Shown: one piece after another, positions 54,529 through 64,000 of the stretch
Layout of the letters: the number at the start of each line of letters is the position of its first letter
Position numbering within the stretch: the first letter of the stretch is position 1
Origin: Cheilinus undulatus
Lineage: Eukaryota > Chordata > Actinopteri > Labriformes > Labridae
Direction of reading: 5' to 3'
DNA length: 64,000 bases
Assembly: GCF_018320785.1 (NCBI RefSeq)
Contig: NC_054875.1
Coordinates: 2,981,001 to 3,045,000, forward strand
The notes under the pieces: model-generated
Database searches by the model: none
What the model saw: only the letters and a program-made list of their open reading frames with translations
Told to the model about the DNA's origin: nothing
Made by a program: the position numbers and the translations under genes

Positions 54529-54986
54529 CAGTGGTCCTCAACCTTGGGGTTGGGACCCCTTTGGGGGTTGCGAGACACTCTGAGGGGGGTCACCAGATCC
54601 TTAAAAATCAGTGGTTATGGCGCGCAATGCATGCAGGCGACCCAGGTTCGAACCCGGCCCGTGGCACTATTTCCTGCATGTCTCTCCCCGCTCTTCTCCC
54701 TGTTTCCGACTCTATCCACTGTCCTATCTAACAAAGGCAAAAAGGCCAAAAATAAATCTTAACAAAAAAAAAAAACAGTGGTTATAGTGGTTATTATTCA
54801 GGTCAAATATAAAATATGGTTTTCACAGCTTAATTTCTCAATGGAACATGGTTTTGTTTACCTTCATGGGCCCCCAGTGTGGCTGGGTCCCAGAGACCAC
54901 CCCCTTTTTCCCCCCTTATGGACGGCCTTGTCTGCACTGTTCTTGAATATGCATGTCTGTGCTCAACCACCTCCAGGTGCAGTGGG
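54529..54986. mobile_element. Truncated hAT-type MITE interrupted by a SINE
   Basis: Starts CAGTGGTCCTCAACCTTGGGG after ctctaatg. It shares 'gcccccagtgtggctgggtccc', 'atggacggccttgtctgcac' and 'ccaggtgcagtgggggt' with 37522-38494 and 60040-61025. The distal end is missing, yet the next bases are gtctaatg. Confidence 0.7.
54619..54775 (+). repeat. tRNA-derived SINE with target duplication
   Basis: B box GGTTCGAACCC in 'gacccaggttcgaacccgg', then a conserved body (ctgcatgtctctccccgctct, ctgtttccgactctatcc, actgtcctatct, aaggcaaaaaggccaaaaataaatctt) and poly-A. Direct repeats cagtggttat lie at 54609-54618 and 54776-54785; the left copy may also be part of the SINE's A-box region. Youngest of the three copies in the window. 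Confidence 0.85.
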
Positions 54987-56119
54987 GGTCTAATGGAAGA
55001 CGTGTGTAAACTGAAAATTTACAACTGCAGTTCAGGTTAGCAGCATCCTTTCCTTGTAACTTACAATCCTAAAAATGTCCTTTTTCACAGATGAACTGGT
55101 AATCTAAATCAGTGTCAGAATTCCCCCTTTTTGTTCCTAATATTCCACAGTAAAATATATATTTAAATATTTAAATAATTATCAATTATTGGACATTAAT
55201 TAATCAATTCAGAATCTTCCACGTTACGGTGCATCTAAAAATCAATTTTTTCTCCCACCTCTAGCGGAGACAGCTCATAAATGCAGAGTACAGATGTTTG
55301 GACTGAAGTGAAGTCGTTTGGTATCACAGCACAGCATTAATGTAAAATGTAAACAGTACGGTATGTGTTATCAGCGCTTCATTTGTGTCTAAAAAAGAAA
55401 AATTCCTCAGGAGGCTGGCAGGCCCACCCTCTAAAGTACAGACCCCTGAATTCACCTCTTTTATTATAAAGAAAATCAACTTTTGAAACGTGCCCGTTAA
55501 AATTTAACAAAGTTTAACTTCACCCATAGTTTCACCACATAATGTTCTGTATGAGTAAGAAAAACAAACTTCAAACAAAACAATAAAATTCCCTCAATCA
55601 TTTATTTTCTCCCATAAAAGAATAAATCAAACATTTTCCCACTTTTGTCATGATAATAAACCAAACCAAAACAATCACATCTGATCACAGATCAATAAAT
55701 TAATGTTTTCTTCATTAAAGACTCAGCAGTCCACAGAAACAGCAGAGTAGAAAAGGAGTCAATTAAAGTAAACCTTCAACACTGACACACATTTCTGCAA
55801 ACTGGAACACACTAATGCTTTATCAGTTTTTGCTTTGAGAACTTTGCTGTAAAAGAGAAATGTTTTATTAAGGTGAGAGCCAGAGGAAGCAGCCAACAGG
55901 AGCCAGAGCAGCCGTCAGGGTTAGTTATCTTTGACTTTACTGACAGAGCTGGAAAGAATCTGCAGACTGCAACGTCATTCTTTGTTTTTAGTTATACTGA
56001 ATATTTTCTGTTTTATTGTAGTAAAAAAGTCAAATATTTTAATTAAGTAAGGGTGTTGAAATTATTTCTATGATGCATTGTATTTCAAATGTGGACGCAT
56101 CTGCATTGATGCATTGAGA

Positions 56120-56900
56120 GGGTTAGGAGACACTGAGAGGGGGTCTCCAGATACCTTAAAAATTAATATTTTTCAAATTACACGTTTGCCACTTTACACC
56201 AATTACAATTACAACCAATTTTGCCTAATTTTAACACATTTTTGCCACTTAAAACCCATTTTTGTCTATTTAACCACTTTCCTCCACTTTTTTCTGCCTA
56301 CAGTACTGTGCAGAAGTTTTAGGCATGTAGAGCGCTAACAGTTCTTCACAGGTCCTGAGGTTCCACAACCCCGGGCTGAAGAGAGGAGGAAGGGTGGCCA
56401 GAGTCAGTGTCAACACATTTGACATGTACGTGTGTCCCTCAGCAGCCAAGGTCGAGCTTAACAGCATTTGTTTTGTCCGGGCCTTTGCAGCCCTGTTAAT
56501 ATGCTCAACAACCACCAACAGTCTCCAGGTGCTTAGAACATGCACACAACAACCAGGGGGTTGTGGCGACCCTCCTACCCCCACTAACAGTACCCTAGGT
56601 TATGTTTAAGCGCCACACCCATAACTCTGCCCTAAAGCTGTGGTTTTTGTTTTGTTATCATCAGATTATTTTACCATGCCCTTGGTAATGTACAAAGACA
56701 TCTAGAGCATGACCTGGGTTGGGCGCACTCGCCATGACACGCCTTACTTCAGCCTCAAATTTCGGCCCAAACATGCCTAAAACTTCTGCACAGTACTGTA
56801 TGTTTGCCACTTCTAAACCAGTTCTTGCTTTGTTCTGCCTATTGCCATCTCTGTTGACCCATCATTGCCTCACCATTATAATCAGTGATGAGACAAGATA
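56120..56900. repeat. Fragment of the hAT/minisatellite family split by another MITE
   Basis: Left part gacactgagagggggtctccagataccttaaaaat and tttgccactttacacc; the right part resumes at 56801 with tttgccacttctaaaccagttcttgc. Between them sits the element at 56299-56800. Outer termini not found. Confidence 0.65.
56299..56800. mobile_element. MITE with TACAGTACTGTGCAGAAG inverted termini
   Basis: tacagtactgtgcagaagttttaggcatg at the left and catgcctaaaacttctgcacagtactgta at the right form a near-perfect 29-bp inverted repeat with TA ends, as in Tc1/mariner-type MITEs. About 500 bp, non-coding. Confidence 0.85.
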
Positions 56901-56971
56901 ACTGATTATTGCACCTGGCTTGTAGATTTTGTCTATGGCTCAGCTTTTTGTATAGAATCTATTTATTTCAG

Positions 56972-57373
56972 CTTAGAATTCTGACTAAAGTCAGAATTCT
57001 GAGATTAAAGTCAGAATTCTGAGAAAAAGTCAGAATTCTGAGATTAAAGTCAGAATTCTGAGATTAAAGTCAGAATTCTGAGAAAAAAGTCAGAAATCTG
57101 ACTTTATTCTTCAAATGAAAATAAAGTCTTAATTTTTTTTTTCACAATTCTGAGATTAAAGTCAGAATTCTGACTTTAATCTCAGAATTCTGACTTTAAT
57201 CTCAGAATTCTGACTTTTCTCAGAATTCTGACTTTAATCTCAGAATTCTGACTTTTCTCAGAATTCTGACTTTAATCTCAGAATTCTGACTTTTTTCTCA
57301 GAATTCTGACTTTAAACTCAGAATTCTGACTTTAATCTCAGAATTCTGACTTTTTTCTCACAAGTGAAAAAAA
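56972..57373. repeat. Palindromic minisatellite, 20-bp unit AGTCAGAATTCTGAGATTAA
   Basis: The left half (56972-57095) repeats aaagtcagaattctgagatt in one direction. The right half (57130-57360) repeats aatctcagaattctgacttt in the other, about 14 units. Each unit contains the palindrome GTCAGAATTCTGAC. The arms meet around 57095-57140. Confidence 0.9.
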
Positions 57374-59772
57374 AAATTTGTCTCAATTTTTTTTTTCAGT
57401 GGCCCTAATACTCTTCCGTATTCATGGCTGTGGTTTCTAAAGTACTTTTTTATAAAGGCTTCTGCACACTGAGTCAGTTCTGTTTGGATGCGTTTGTTAC
57501 ATCCATGATATATTTTTTAAAAATTGAAAGAGAAAAATCTTACTCAAAAATTGCACACCCAGTCTAATGCATTTTCCCCCTTTTTAAAATGTTTTTGGGG
57601 GCTTTAAGGGGGTTTGGATCTCACCGTTAGGGTCAGGGTTTCACTGCAGGGACTTTTCAAAATCTCTTTCAATGCTGTTTTTTTCACTCTTGGACTTTTA
57701 TTTACATCCAAAGTACACATTTTAATCATTTAGAGTCATTTTTAATGACTATATGCTGAGGCCCCTTGGAGCATCGGCCTCAGGAAGAGCCTACCTTTAC
57801 ATAATGTTAAAACCACCTCTGTGATTAGCTTAGGGCCAAAGGCAGGCCGAAGATCATGGTAATCTCAGAGCATATTACACGAGCATTACAGTGTCTCTAG
57901 TGGTAGTGTAGCTGTAGTAATAGCTTATGGGTGTATAAATACCACAGCACATTTAAGCTAGACTCAGAGTATGCCAGTGTGCCTCATCAGATCATTCAGG
58001 AACCAGCGGCTCAGGGTGGGGGAGATGTTTTTCACCCTGTCATCAGCCTTGCAGTTCACCTTAGACGCCCTGCAGAGGAATATCACTATAGATACCTACA
58101 AGGGGACCCAACTGGTTTCTGGTCTGGCTGTTTATTGAGGTCATTATTTCAGTGTTTTATTTTACAGATTGCTAATGAAATAATTCATTAAAAAGAGTGC
58201 CACTTTTCCTCAGCTACAACGTGTGTCTTACTGTATGCAGGAAAAGTGGCACTGTAAATTTTGGTATGAGATTTTCTAACATTAAGTGGCAAGCATTTTA
58301 GTTTTAATTGCTGTGGTTGGATTTTTATCAGTACCATACTGAAATTTAAATCTCTGGTATTGTGACAGCCCTTTTTTGCAGACATCCTGTTTTAACCTTC
58401 ATGCGCCTGCATCTCCTCAGAGATGTGTTGGTTTATTGCAGCAGAACTCGTACCCCCCCGTAAAAGTCCCCCATACTGTCAAAGCTCAAGCAGATCTACC
58501 ACCAAGGTGTGCACAGAGCTCAAACAGCGTTCTTGATGTCACAGCAGCCTTCCTCACGTTTGCCGTTGACCTGGTGGAGTCAAAGCGGAGCGTTAGAACA
58601 GCCGTGAAACCGACCCCTCACACACCACCCATCTGCCCCCCCCAGAGAGCCCAACACACCCGCAGAGACACGATGAGAACGAGAGAAAAGAGCCAAAGCC
58701 GACACAAATATTGTTGTTAATTTAATCGAGTGATTTGATATAAAACATCATCAAAACGCAGGAAAAAAAGAGAGAGGAGAGCAGAGAGTTTTTGCAGAGT
58801 GAGTCCATGCTGGTCATCAGAGACAAACATTTAACCTGCAGCACTTCCTTCCATCCCACAGATCAGTGTCTCTTTCTGTAAACAGGAAGCCATTTTACAC
58901 GACAACAGCCTGGACTGTAGCACCCCCTTCAGCTTTAATCAATATTTAATCATTTAAGTTTCTGTCATCTGAAGAATATTTAGCTTTAAGAGGATCCACA
59001 ACAAATCCGTCACCTTCAGTGATATATTCATGAACAATCAGAGAAGCTTTAAACCAACAAGGAGGGATTTTTTTAACTTCAGGTGACAGACTAACTAAAA
59101 CAAGAACATCAGATGCTCTTTTTTCTTATAAATAGGGATGTGCATATTCAGTCAAATCAAAATTTCAAAATTGTAGCAATATTCAAGCTAAGTTCAAGCT
59201 ATTGCCAAAAACAGATTTACTCTTCCTCCTCAGTTATTAATAAACAGCTTAAAGATGAACTACAGCCTCCGTCTGCAGCTGATACTGCATTACAACGAGG
59301 CACCAGTACATATAATCGATTGTTTTTAATCCTTAAAGATGAGATTAATGTCACATAACGGCATCAAGTATTCAAAAACGTGGCCCATCCCTACTTATAA
59401 TCACAACTTTAACATTTAATGTTGGTTTTGATGCGTTCTAGTTATTACTTCATCTGATTGATGTGTTGGATTTATTTTTCACCATTTTATTTAGCCACTG
59501 GGTTTTCAACTAAAACAAAAAAATTAACCAAAGCAGCAAATTTTAATTTCTTTATCAAAGAAAACATTTCAAAAGGACCTACCAATGATTGGTTCATCCA
59601 CTACTCATCACATTTATGTGCTTCTCTGCAGTGTGGATGTTTGCAGAGCATCGTTCAGAGGTACTCTAGACTCTCAGGTTGAAGATTTGTCTTTAGAATT
59701 ATTGCAACCCTGAAATAATTTAAGATCAACTCATTAAAATCTGTCCTGTTAAGGCTGGGAATGAGCATGCAG
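57374..59772. other. Intergenic DNA without recognised genes
   Basis: AT-rich. A perfect 15-bp inverted repeat lies at 58196-58253. No splice-coherent coding sequence or named repeat was recognised. Confidence 0.5.
58196..58253. repeat. Perfect 15-bp inverted repeat with 28-nt loop
   Basis: AGTGCCACTTTTCCT at 58196-58210 and AGGAAAAGTGGCACT at 58239-58253. It may be the footprint of a small element or a short hairpin. Confidence 0.7.
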
Positions 59773-61372
59773 TACAGATCATTCAGACAGTATTCTGACC
59801 CCTTTCACTTTTTTCTATTTTCTTGTGTTGCAGCCTGAGGATACAGTCGAAAAAATATATTTTTATTCTCATTAATCTACACTCAGTACCCCATCAGGAC
59901 AAAGTGAGAGTTTTAGAAATTATTACAACTTTTTCAAAAATTGAAAAAATTAAAATATCAAATTAACACAAGTATTCAAACTCTTTCCAGCACCACTGTA
60001 AATTTATCCCAGGTTCCTCCATGTCTCTGATCTTTGCGTCCCTCTGAGAAGGCATCCCCAGATTCCCTTAAAAAATACTAAGGATATTTTTTTTTAATTA
60101 CACTGTTGCCACTTTACACTAATTTTAACCCATTTTCATCATTTTTCCCATCAATTTCAATATATTTTTGCTATTTAACATCTATTTTTGTCAGTTGTAA
60201 ACCCTTTCCGACATATTTTTCTGCCTGTTTTTGCCACTTCTACACCAATTCTTGCCAATTAAAACTAATTTTGCCTCTGTTGACCCATTATTACAGCTAT
60301 TAACCCCCTTTTTTACACCCAATTTTTCCCATTTTACCCACATTTCACTATCTGATATGCCAATTTTTGCTGGTTTAACTAATTTCTGCCAATATGTGCC
60401 TATTTTCTCTTTCTCAGTTAGCACTTTTTGCCAGTTTATATCAATTTATCAATTCCGTTTTTTCACCAAATTTCCACCCATTTTTGCCAATATAAAGCCA
60501 TTTCCGCCACTTTAGAACTCCCCTTTAACACTATTTATGCCCATTTTTCCACTTTAACCAATTTTTGCAATTGATTTTTTGTTGCCCTTTTTATGTAATT
60601 GTTGCCACTTCTGACCCATTTCTGCTTCTTTTAAAATCCAATTTCACCACTTTTTCCACCTTTTCTTGCCATCATTAACCCATTTTAGCCATTTTTATCC
60701 CATGTTTTTTATTTATTATTTTTAACAAAAGGGATTTACATTATTAAGAAGGCTATTTACCACACAAATTATTAAAAAGCTATTTGTTTCTTTGATAAGA
60801 GTGTTTTTTATTAGGTTAAATATAAAATATGGCTTAACTTTATAATGGACCATAATTTTGTTGACCTCCATGGGCCCCCAGTTTGGCTGGGTGCCAGAAA
60901 GCTCTCCCATTTACCCCACTTATGGGTGACATTGTCTGCAGATGACTATCTTGAATGTGCATGACTGTGTTGAGCCACCTTCAGGTGCAGTGGGGGTCCC
61001 CGGTCTCTGGTACCCCTGCTCTATAGAGGCCTTCTATAGAGAGGTGTGTCTTTAGAATCATATCCCATCAGTTTAATCTAGCACAGGCGGACTCCAGTCG
61101 AGGTGTAGAAACATCCCAGCAAAGACCAGAGAAATGGAGGAGCCTGGGATAAATTTGTTTTAAAGGCTCTGAATACTGATATCAGTGTGATATTTCCGTT
61201 TTTTTAATTTTTGATAAATTTGCAAAAATGTCTGAAACACTCCGTCATGATTTTGGACTGAGTGTAGATTAAGGAAAATAAAAATATTTTTGACTGCAGC
61301 ACCAGGCTGCAGCATAACAAAATTGAAAAACTGAAGGGGGTCTGAATCCTGTCTGAATTTGTGGGCATACTG
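59773..61372. mobile_element. Deleted Tc1-like element whose core is replaced by a hAT fragment
   Basis: Left IR tacagatcattcagacagta, ctgacccctttcacttttt and 'agtaccccatcaggacaaagtgag'. Right IR ggactgagtgtagattaagg, 'aaaactgaagggggtctgaatcc'. These are the two inverted ends of one Tc1-like family; 'cacaggcggactccagtcgaggtgtagaaacatc' (61083 on) is its internal 3' part. No transposase remains. Confidence 0.75.
60040..61025. repeat. hAT-family fragment with TTTTGCCAC minisatellite inside a Tc1 remnant
   Basis: gattcccttaaaaaatac, cactgttgccactttacac and about 500 bp of tttttgccacttttaaccc units, then ttgacctccatgggcccccag and gtgcagtgggggtccccggtctctgg. It is collinear with 37522-38494 but lacks both of its termini. 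Confidence 0.75.
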
Positions 61373-62344
61373 GATATAGACAAAAAACCACTATCATCCA
61401 TCCCTAATTAAAGCAGATTTTTGGTGGTTAAAAAAGCCAATCTGTCAGTTTTGTAAGAGCTTTTATGAGTTTTATGTGTTAAAGGCCCTTCTAGGCACAG
61501 GTATTGCAAATTAGCATATGCTATATAAACTGTAGTGTGTGGTTTAGTTGCATCATACCTGTCCCTGCAGAAATACACATTAGATACATACAAAAAAACA
61601 GATCCTTTTCCTTGGGATCAACTTTTTCAACTGCATTATCACCAGTTTAACCCTAAACTCTACAAGGTACCTTTAAACTGTGTGTAAGCAGGACTAATCT
61701 TCATTTAGCTCAACCCCCATGACTTTTATAAAAAGTAAATCAGACATGACGTCTGCTTATCTCACAAGAGAGCCTCTTTAAATCATGAAGAGACCATGAA
61801 AATACCTGAATCCCTTCATTAAATATGTGATTTGTAATGACTGAAATAATCACTGTGGGGTCCTTTAAAAATGCAGAGCCAGAACAGTGTAGGAAATGAC
61901 AGAAAAGACGTCCTAATTTGAGAGAAAATTCAACCCTTGTGCTTCTTTTCTTCTGTTGCATCAACAGAAAACTCTTCTTCCACATCAGGCATAGCGTGCT
62001 GTCCCTCACAAGCTTTAATGCGACTTCTTCTCTTGTTAAATTAAGGCTACAACGCTTCAAACTGAGATCAGACGTTTCTTAGCTCATGGTCTCTCAGAGG
62101 AAACAGCTGCAGTAAAAACTTTATGAACAAAAACTGAGAATCGCCTTTGTGCAAACCCGTTCTGAACATGAACTAGGTGAGATGGGAGAAAAAGTCACTC
62201 AGGGAGAGGGAGAAAGCCAAAAGTAAGAAACCAACCCACAGAGAGAGCGCTGAGAGAGAGAGATCTTTGCCACCACACACACAAATTAAAAAAAAGATCA
62301 GTTTGTAGTTTTTTGTTTCCAGTTTGGCAGGTCAGGTTTTATAC
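61373..62344. other. Intergenic or 3' part of the KIAA2013 homologue
   Basis: If the exon at 62345 is spliced, its last small exon and 3' UTR should lie in or left of this stretch. I could not identify it with confidence; a weak candidate acceptor is at 61863. Confidence 0.35.
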
Positions 62345-63198
62345 CTTACTCCTGAAGAGCGGCTTGGCCCCGGGGCCACAGTACTCGTTGTAAATGAGCT
62401 TGAAGAGGAAAAGGTGGAAGAGAGTGATGAGAGAGGCCACGCTGAACCAGAACAGGAACGGCAGCCCCGGGTACCTGTTCGCCATGTGCTCCTCGTGGGC
62501 CAGGATGGCCTTGAGGTGCAGCGTGTGGCGCAGATCCTGCAGGTGGCGCAGGTCCGTGGAGATGTAGAGCAGCGGCGTGATCGGCTGCGTCACCATCACG
62601 GGGAAGGTGTGACCTTTGATCTCTGACGTCAGCTCCACGGGCTCGTTGAGGCAGCCGGCCTCGCAGGCGTACAGCTTCACCGGCTTCTCCTGCGGCTTCA
62701 CCGACACGTGCAGGAACGGCTTCCCCTCCACGTCCAGCAGCACGGCCAGGTTGATCAGGTCCTGGTTGTAGTGGATCCCTCGCAGGGCGTAGCTGTTGTG
62801 CAGGACGTCGGGGTCGGCCTGAAACTGGAGGTGGTTCTCTGTGAACTGGAGGCCACCGAAGCTGAGCACCATGCCCTGCATAGCTCCATGCGCGCCAGCC
62901 GCCACCAGCACCTTACAGCCTCTCTTCTGCAGAGTCAGAGTCCAGAGAGTGACCAGCTGCAGGATCTGAGCAGCACTGCTGACCCGCTCCGGCCACAGGT
63001 TCTCAGCGTGCATGGTGGCGTGGCCACTGAAGCAGTGGTCGGCGTAGTTTAGGCTGGACTCGAGGCGAGCATGCTCGTCACTGCTCAGCCGGCGATCGAG
63101 CAGAGGAGCCGTGGTGGAGGACAGGATGTAGTAGAGGGTGGTGTTCACTGTGCGGCTCGACGGGGTGTGAGAGTCAGTGATCTTCCTCATTTCAACTC
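62345..63198 (-). CDS. kiaa2013: KIAA2013 homologue, C-terminal exon (partial gene)
   Basis: One large exon, acceptor ccttcag at its right edge, phase 2, opening VEMRKITDSHTPSS. It carries NYADHCFSGHATMHAENLWP, MVLSFGGLQFTENHLQFQAD, PDVLHNSYALRGI and PVMVTQPITPLLYISTDLRH. These match vertebrate KIAA2013, a single-pass membrane protein of unknown biochemical function, almost residue for residue. Near the end, FLFWFSVASLITLFHLFLFKL is the transmembrane anchor, followed by IYNEYCGPGAKPLFRSK. A donor AAG|GTATAA follows; if unspliced the protein would end SKV at TAA. Human KIAA2013 ends SKEDPSV, so a tiny last exon is expected. The N-terminal luminal part lies beyond 64000; 63199-64000 is intron. 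The third base composition is clearly G+C-richer than the surroundings. Confidence 0.9.
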
Positions 63199-64000
63199 CT
63201 GAAGGAACAAGAAAGCAGAAGCAAAAACCTGCAGTTAGGCATGTCTTATCATAAGATTCTCAAACTTTTTAATACTTCAGTTCTGTTTGATTTTAGGTGC
63301 TTTAAACAGTTAAATTATCCTTCATTTTAACACACAACAGTAGAAAAAATATAAACATTATGAGAGAAAAAACAGATTTAAACTCATATTTTTAACCTAA
63401 AGTTGCATGGAGCAGAGACAGAAATGTTGATCACAGTAGTTTGGGCATCAACATTAAGTAAACTTTTAACAACACTTTGTAGAACTAGCTAACAAAATGA
63501 GTGACAGAGTGAATAGGAATGAGGTTATGGGGAAAGAATGGCACACAACATCGCTCACATGCTGTCAGAAAATCAAGCGGATTCTGTCACTGCTACACAC
63601 TTAAGGCCTGTGCAGTTAAAACACGCTGTAATTTTAAAAAAGACACCTAACATCATGCACATTAGACATCAAATACTGAGCATAAGCCACTGAGTTTTGA
63701 TAAATAATTTCAGAAAGTTTTAAAAAGATAAATAACAGTGGGGGTTTAAAGTTTTATGTCTGAAAGTCAGAAATATTTAAATTTAAAAGTTACTTTGTTT
63801 AGGAGGTTGTTTTTTTGTTTGTTTGTTTGATTTTTCCTTGTGAATTATCCAAATTTATGTTCTGGTATCATGACAACTCCAGTTAAAAAAAACTTAAGAC
63901 ATGGGGTTCCAGCTGGCTTTGTGGTTTCAGGTGCGCCCCGTATACAGTGCTTAACAAATTTATTAGACAACCCTAACCAAAGTAAGGTTTATGCCACAGC
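63199..64000. other. Intron of the KIAA2013 homologue
   Basis: AT-rich, no second exon visible before the window ends. A possible repeat terminus starts near 63943 (tacagtgcttaacaaatttattagacaacc). Confidence 0.6.

Larger units (their letters stand above)
54337..55265. mobile_element. Old transposon hosting a nested hAT MITE and SINE
   Basis: Left part agtgggaatctttaggcacctcacgatttgattcgattac and right part acggtgcatctaaaaatcaattttttctcccacctct look like decayed opposite ends of one element (tGGGA / TCCCa). Nested inside is 54529-54986, and in that a SINE. Boundaries approximate. Confidence 0.45.

Noticed and set aside
54619-54700. Possible functional tRNA gene from the GGTTCGAACCC B box
   Set aside because: No acceptor stem or complete cloverleaf; the SINE body, poly-A and direct repeats show a retroposon.
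62324-63052. Plus-strand open frames of 100-114 codons over the KIAA2013 exon
   Set aside because: They are antisense shadows of a G+C-rich coding exon whose minus-strand translation matches a conserved protein end to end.

Overview
The window is vertebrate nuclear DNA, almost certainly from a ray-finned (teleost) fish. Genes are split by GT-AG introns and rebuild proteins very close to human ones. Introns and intergenic DNA are full of Tc1-like elements, hAT-type MITEs, tRNA-derived SINEs and AT-rich minisatellites, as is typical of teleosts. I see no bacterial, viral or CRISPR features.

Layout, left to right. (1) 578-722 (+): last coding exon of rpl22. (2) 2479-16279 (-): a complete rcc2 in 12 coding exons (494 aa), convergent with rpl22. 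(3) 22255-37191 (-): a membrane guanylate cyclase in 8 coding exons (695 aa as modelled). Its extracellular part resembles a NIT (nitrate/nitrite-sensing type) domain, and its catalytic domain keeps all GTP-specific and metal-binding residues; the first exon is less certain than the rest. (4) 43018-49835 (+): a compact phc2 in 6 coding exons (288 aa) with only the HD1, FCS zinc-finger and SAM modules of Polyhomeotic, under its own CpG-rich upstream region near 41.4-41.8 kb. (5) 62345-63198 (-): the C-terminal membrane-anchor exon of a KIAA2013 homologue, whose upstream exons lie beyond the right edge.

The human counterparts of the four named genes all lie on the short arm of chromosome 1, so this looks like a rearranged conserved block, not a functional operon. 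The genes have unrelated jobs: ribosome, mitosis/chromatin, cGMP signalling, Polycomb repression, and a membrane protein of unknown role.

The repeat landscape is the other main content. At least eight hAT-type elements have matching 8-bp target duplications or recognisable TIRs. Several carry the same odd internal minisatellite built on a TTTTGCCACTTTTAACCCA-like unit. A second minisatellite family (about 20 bp, AAAGTCAGAATTCTGAGAT-like) forms arrays at three loci, one of them a large palindrome. Two transposons sit within 10 and 26 nt of splice sites in the cyclase gene. Exon borders were read by eye from splice consensus and checked by reading-frame arithmetic: every multi-exon model sums to a whole number of codons.
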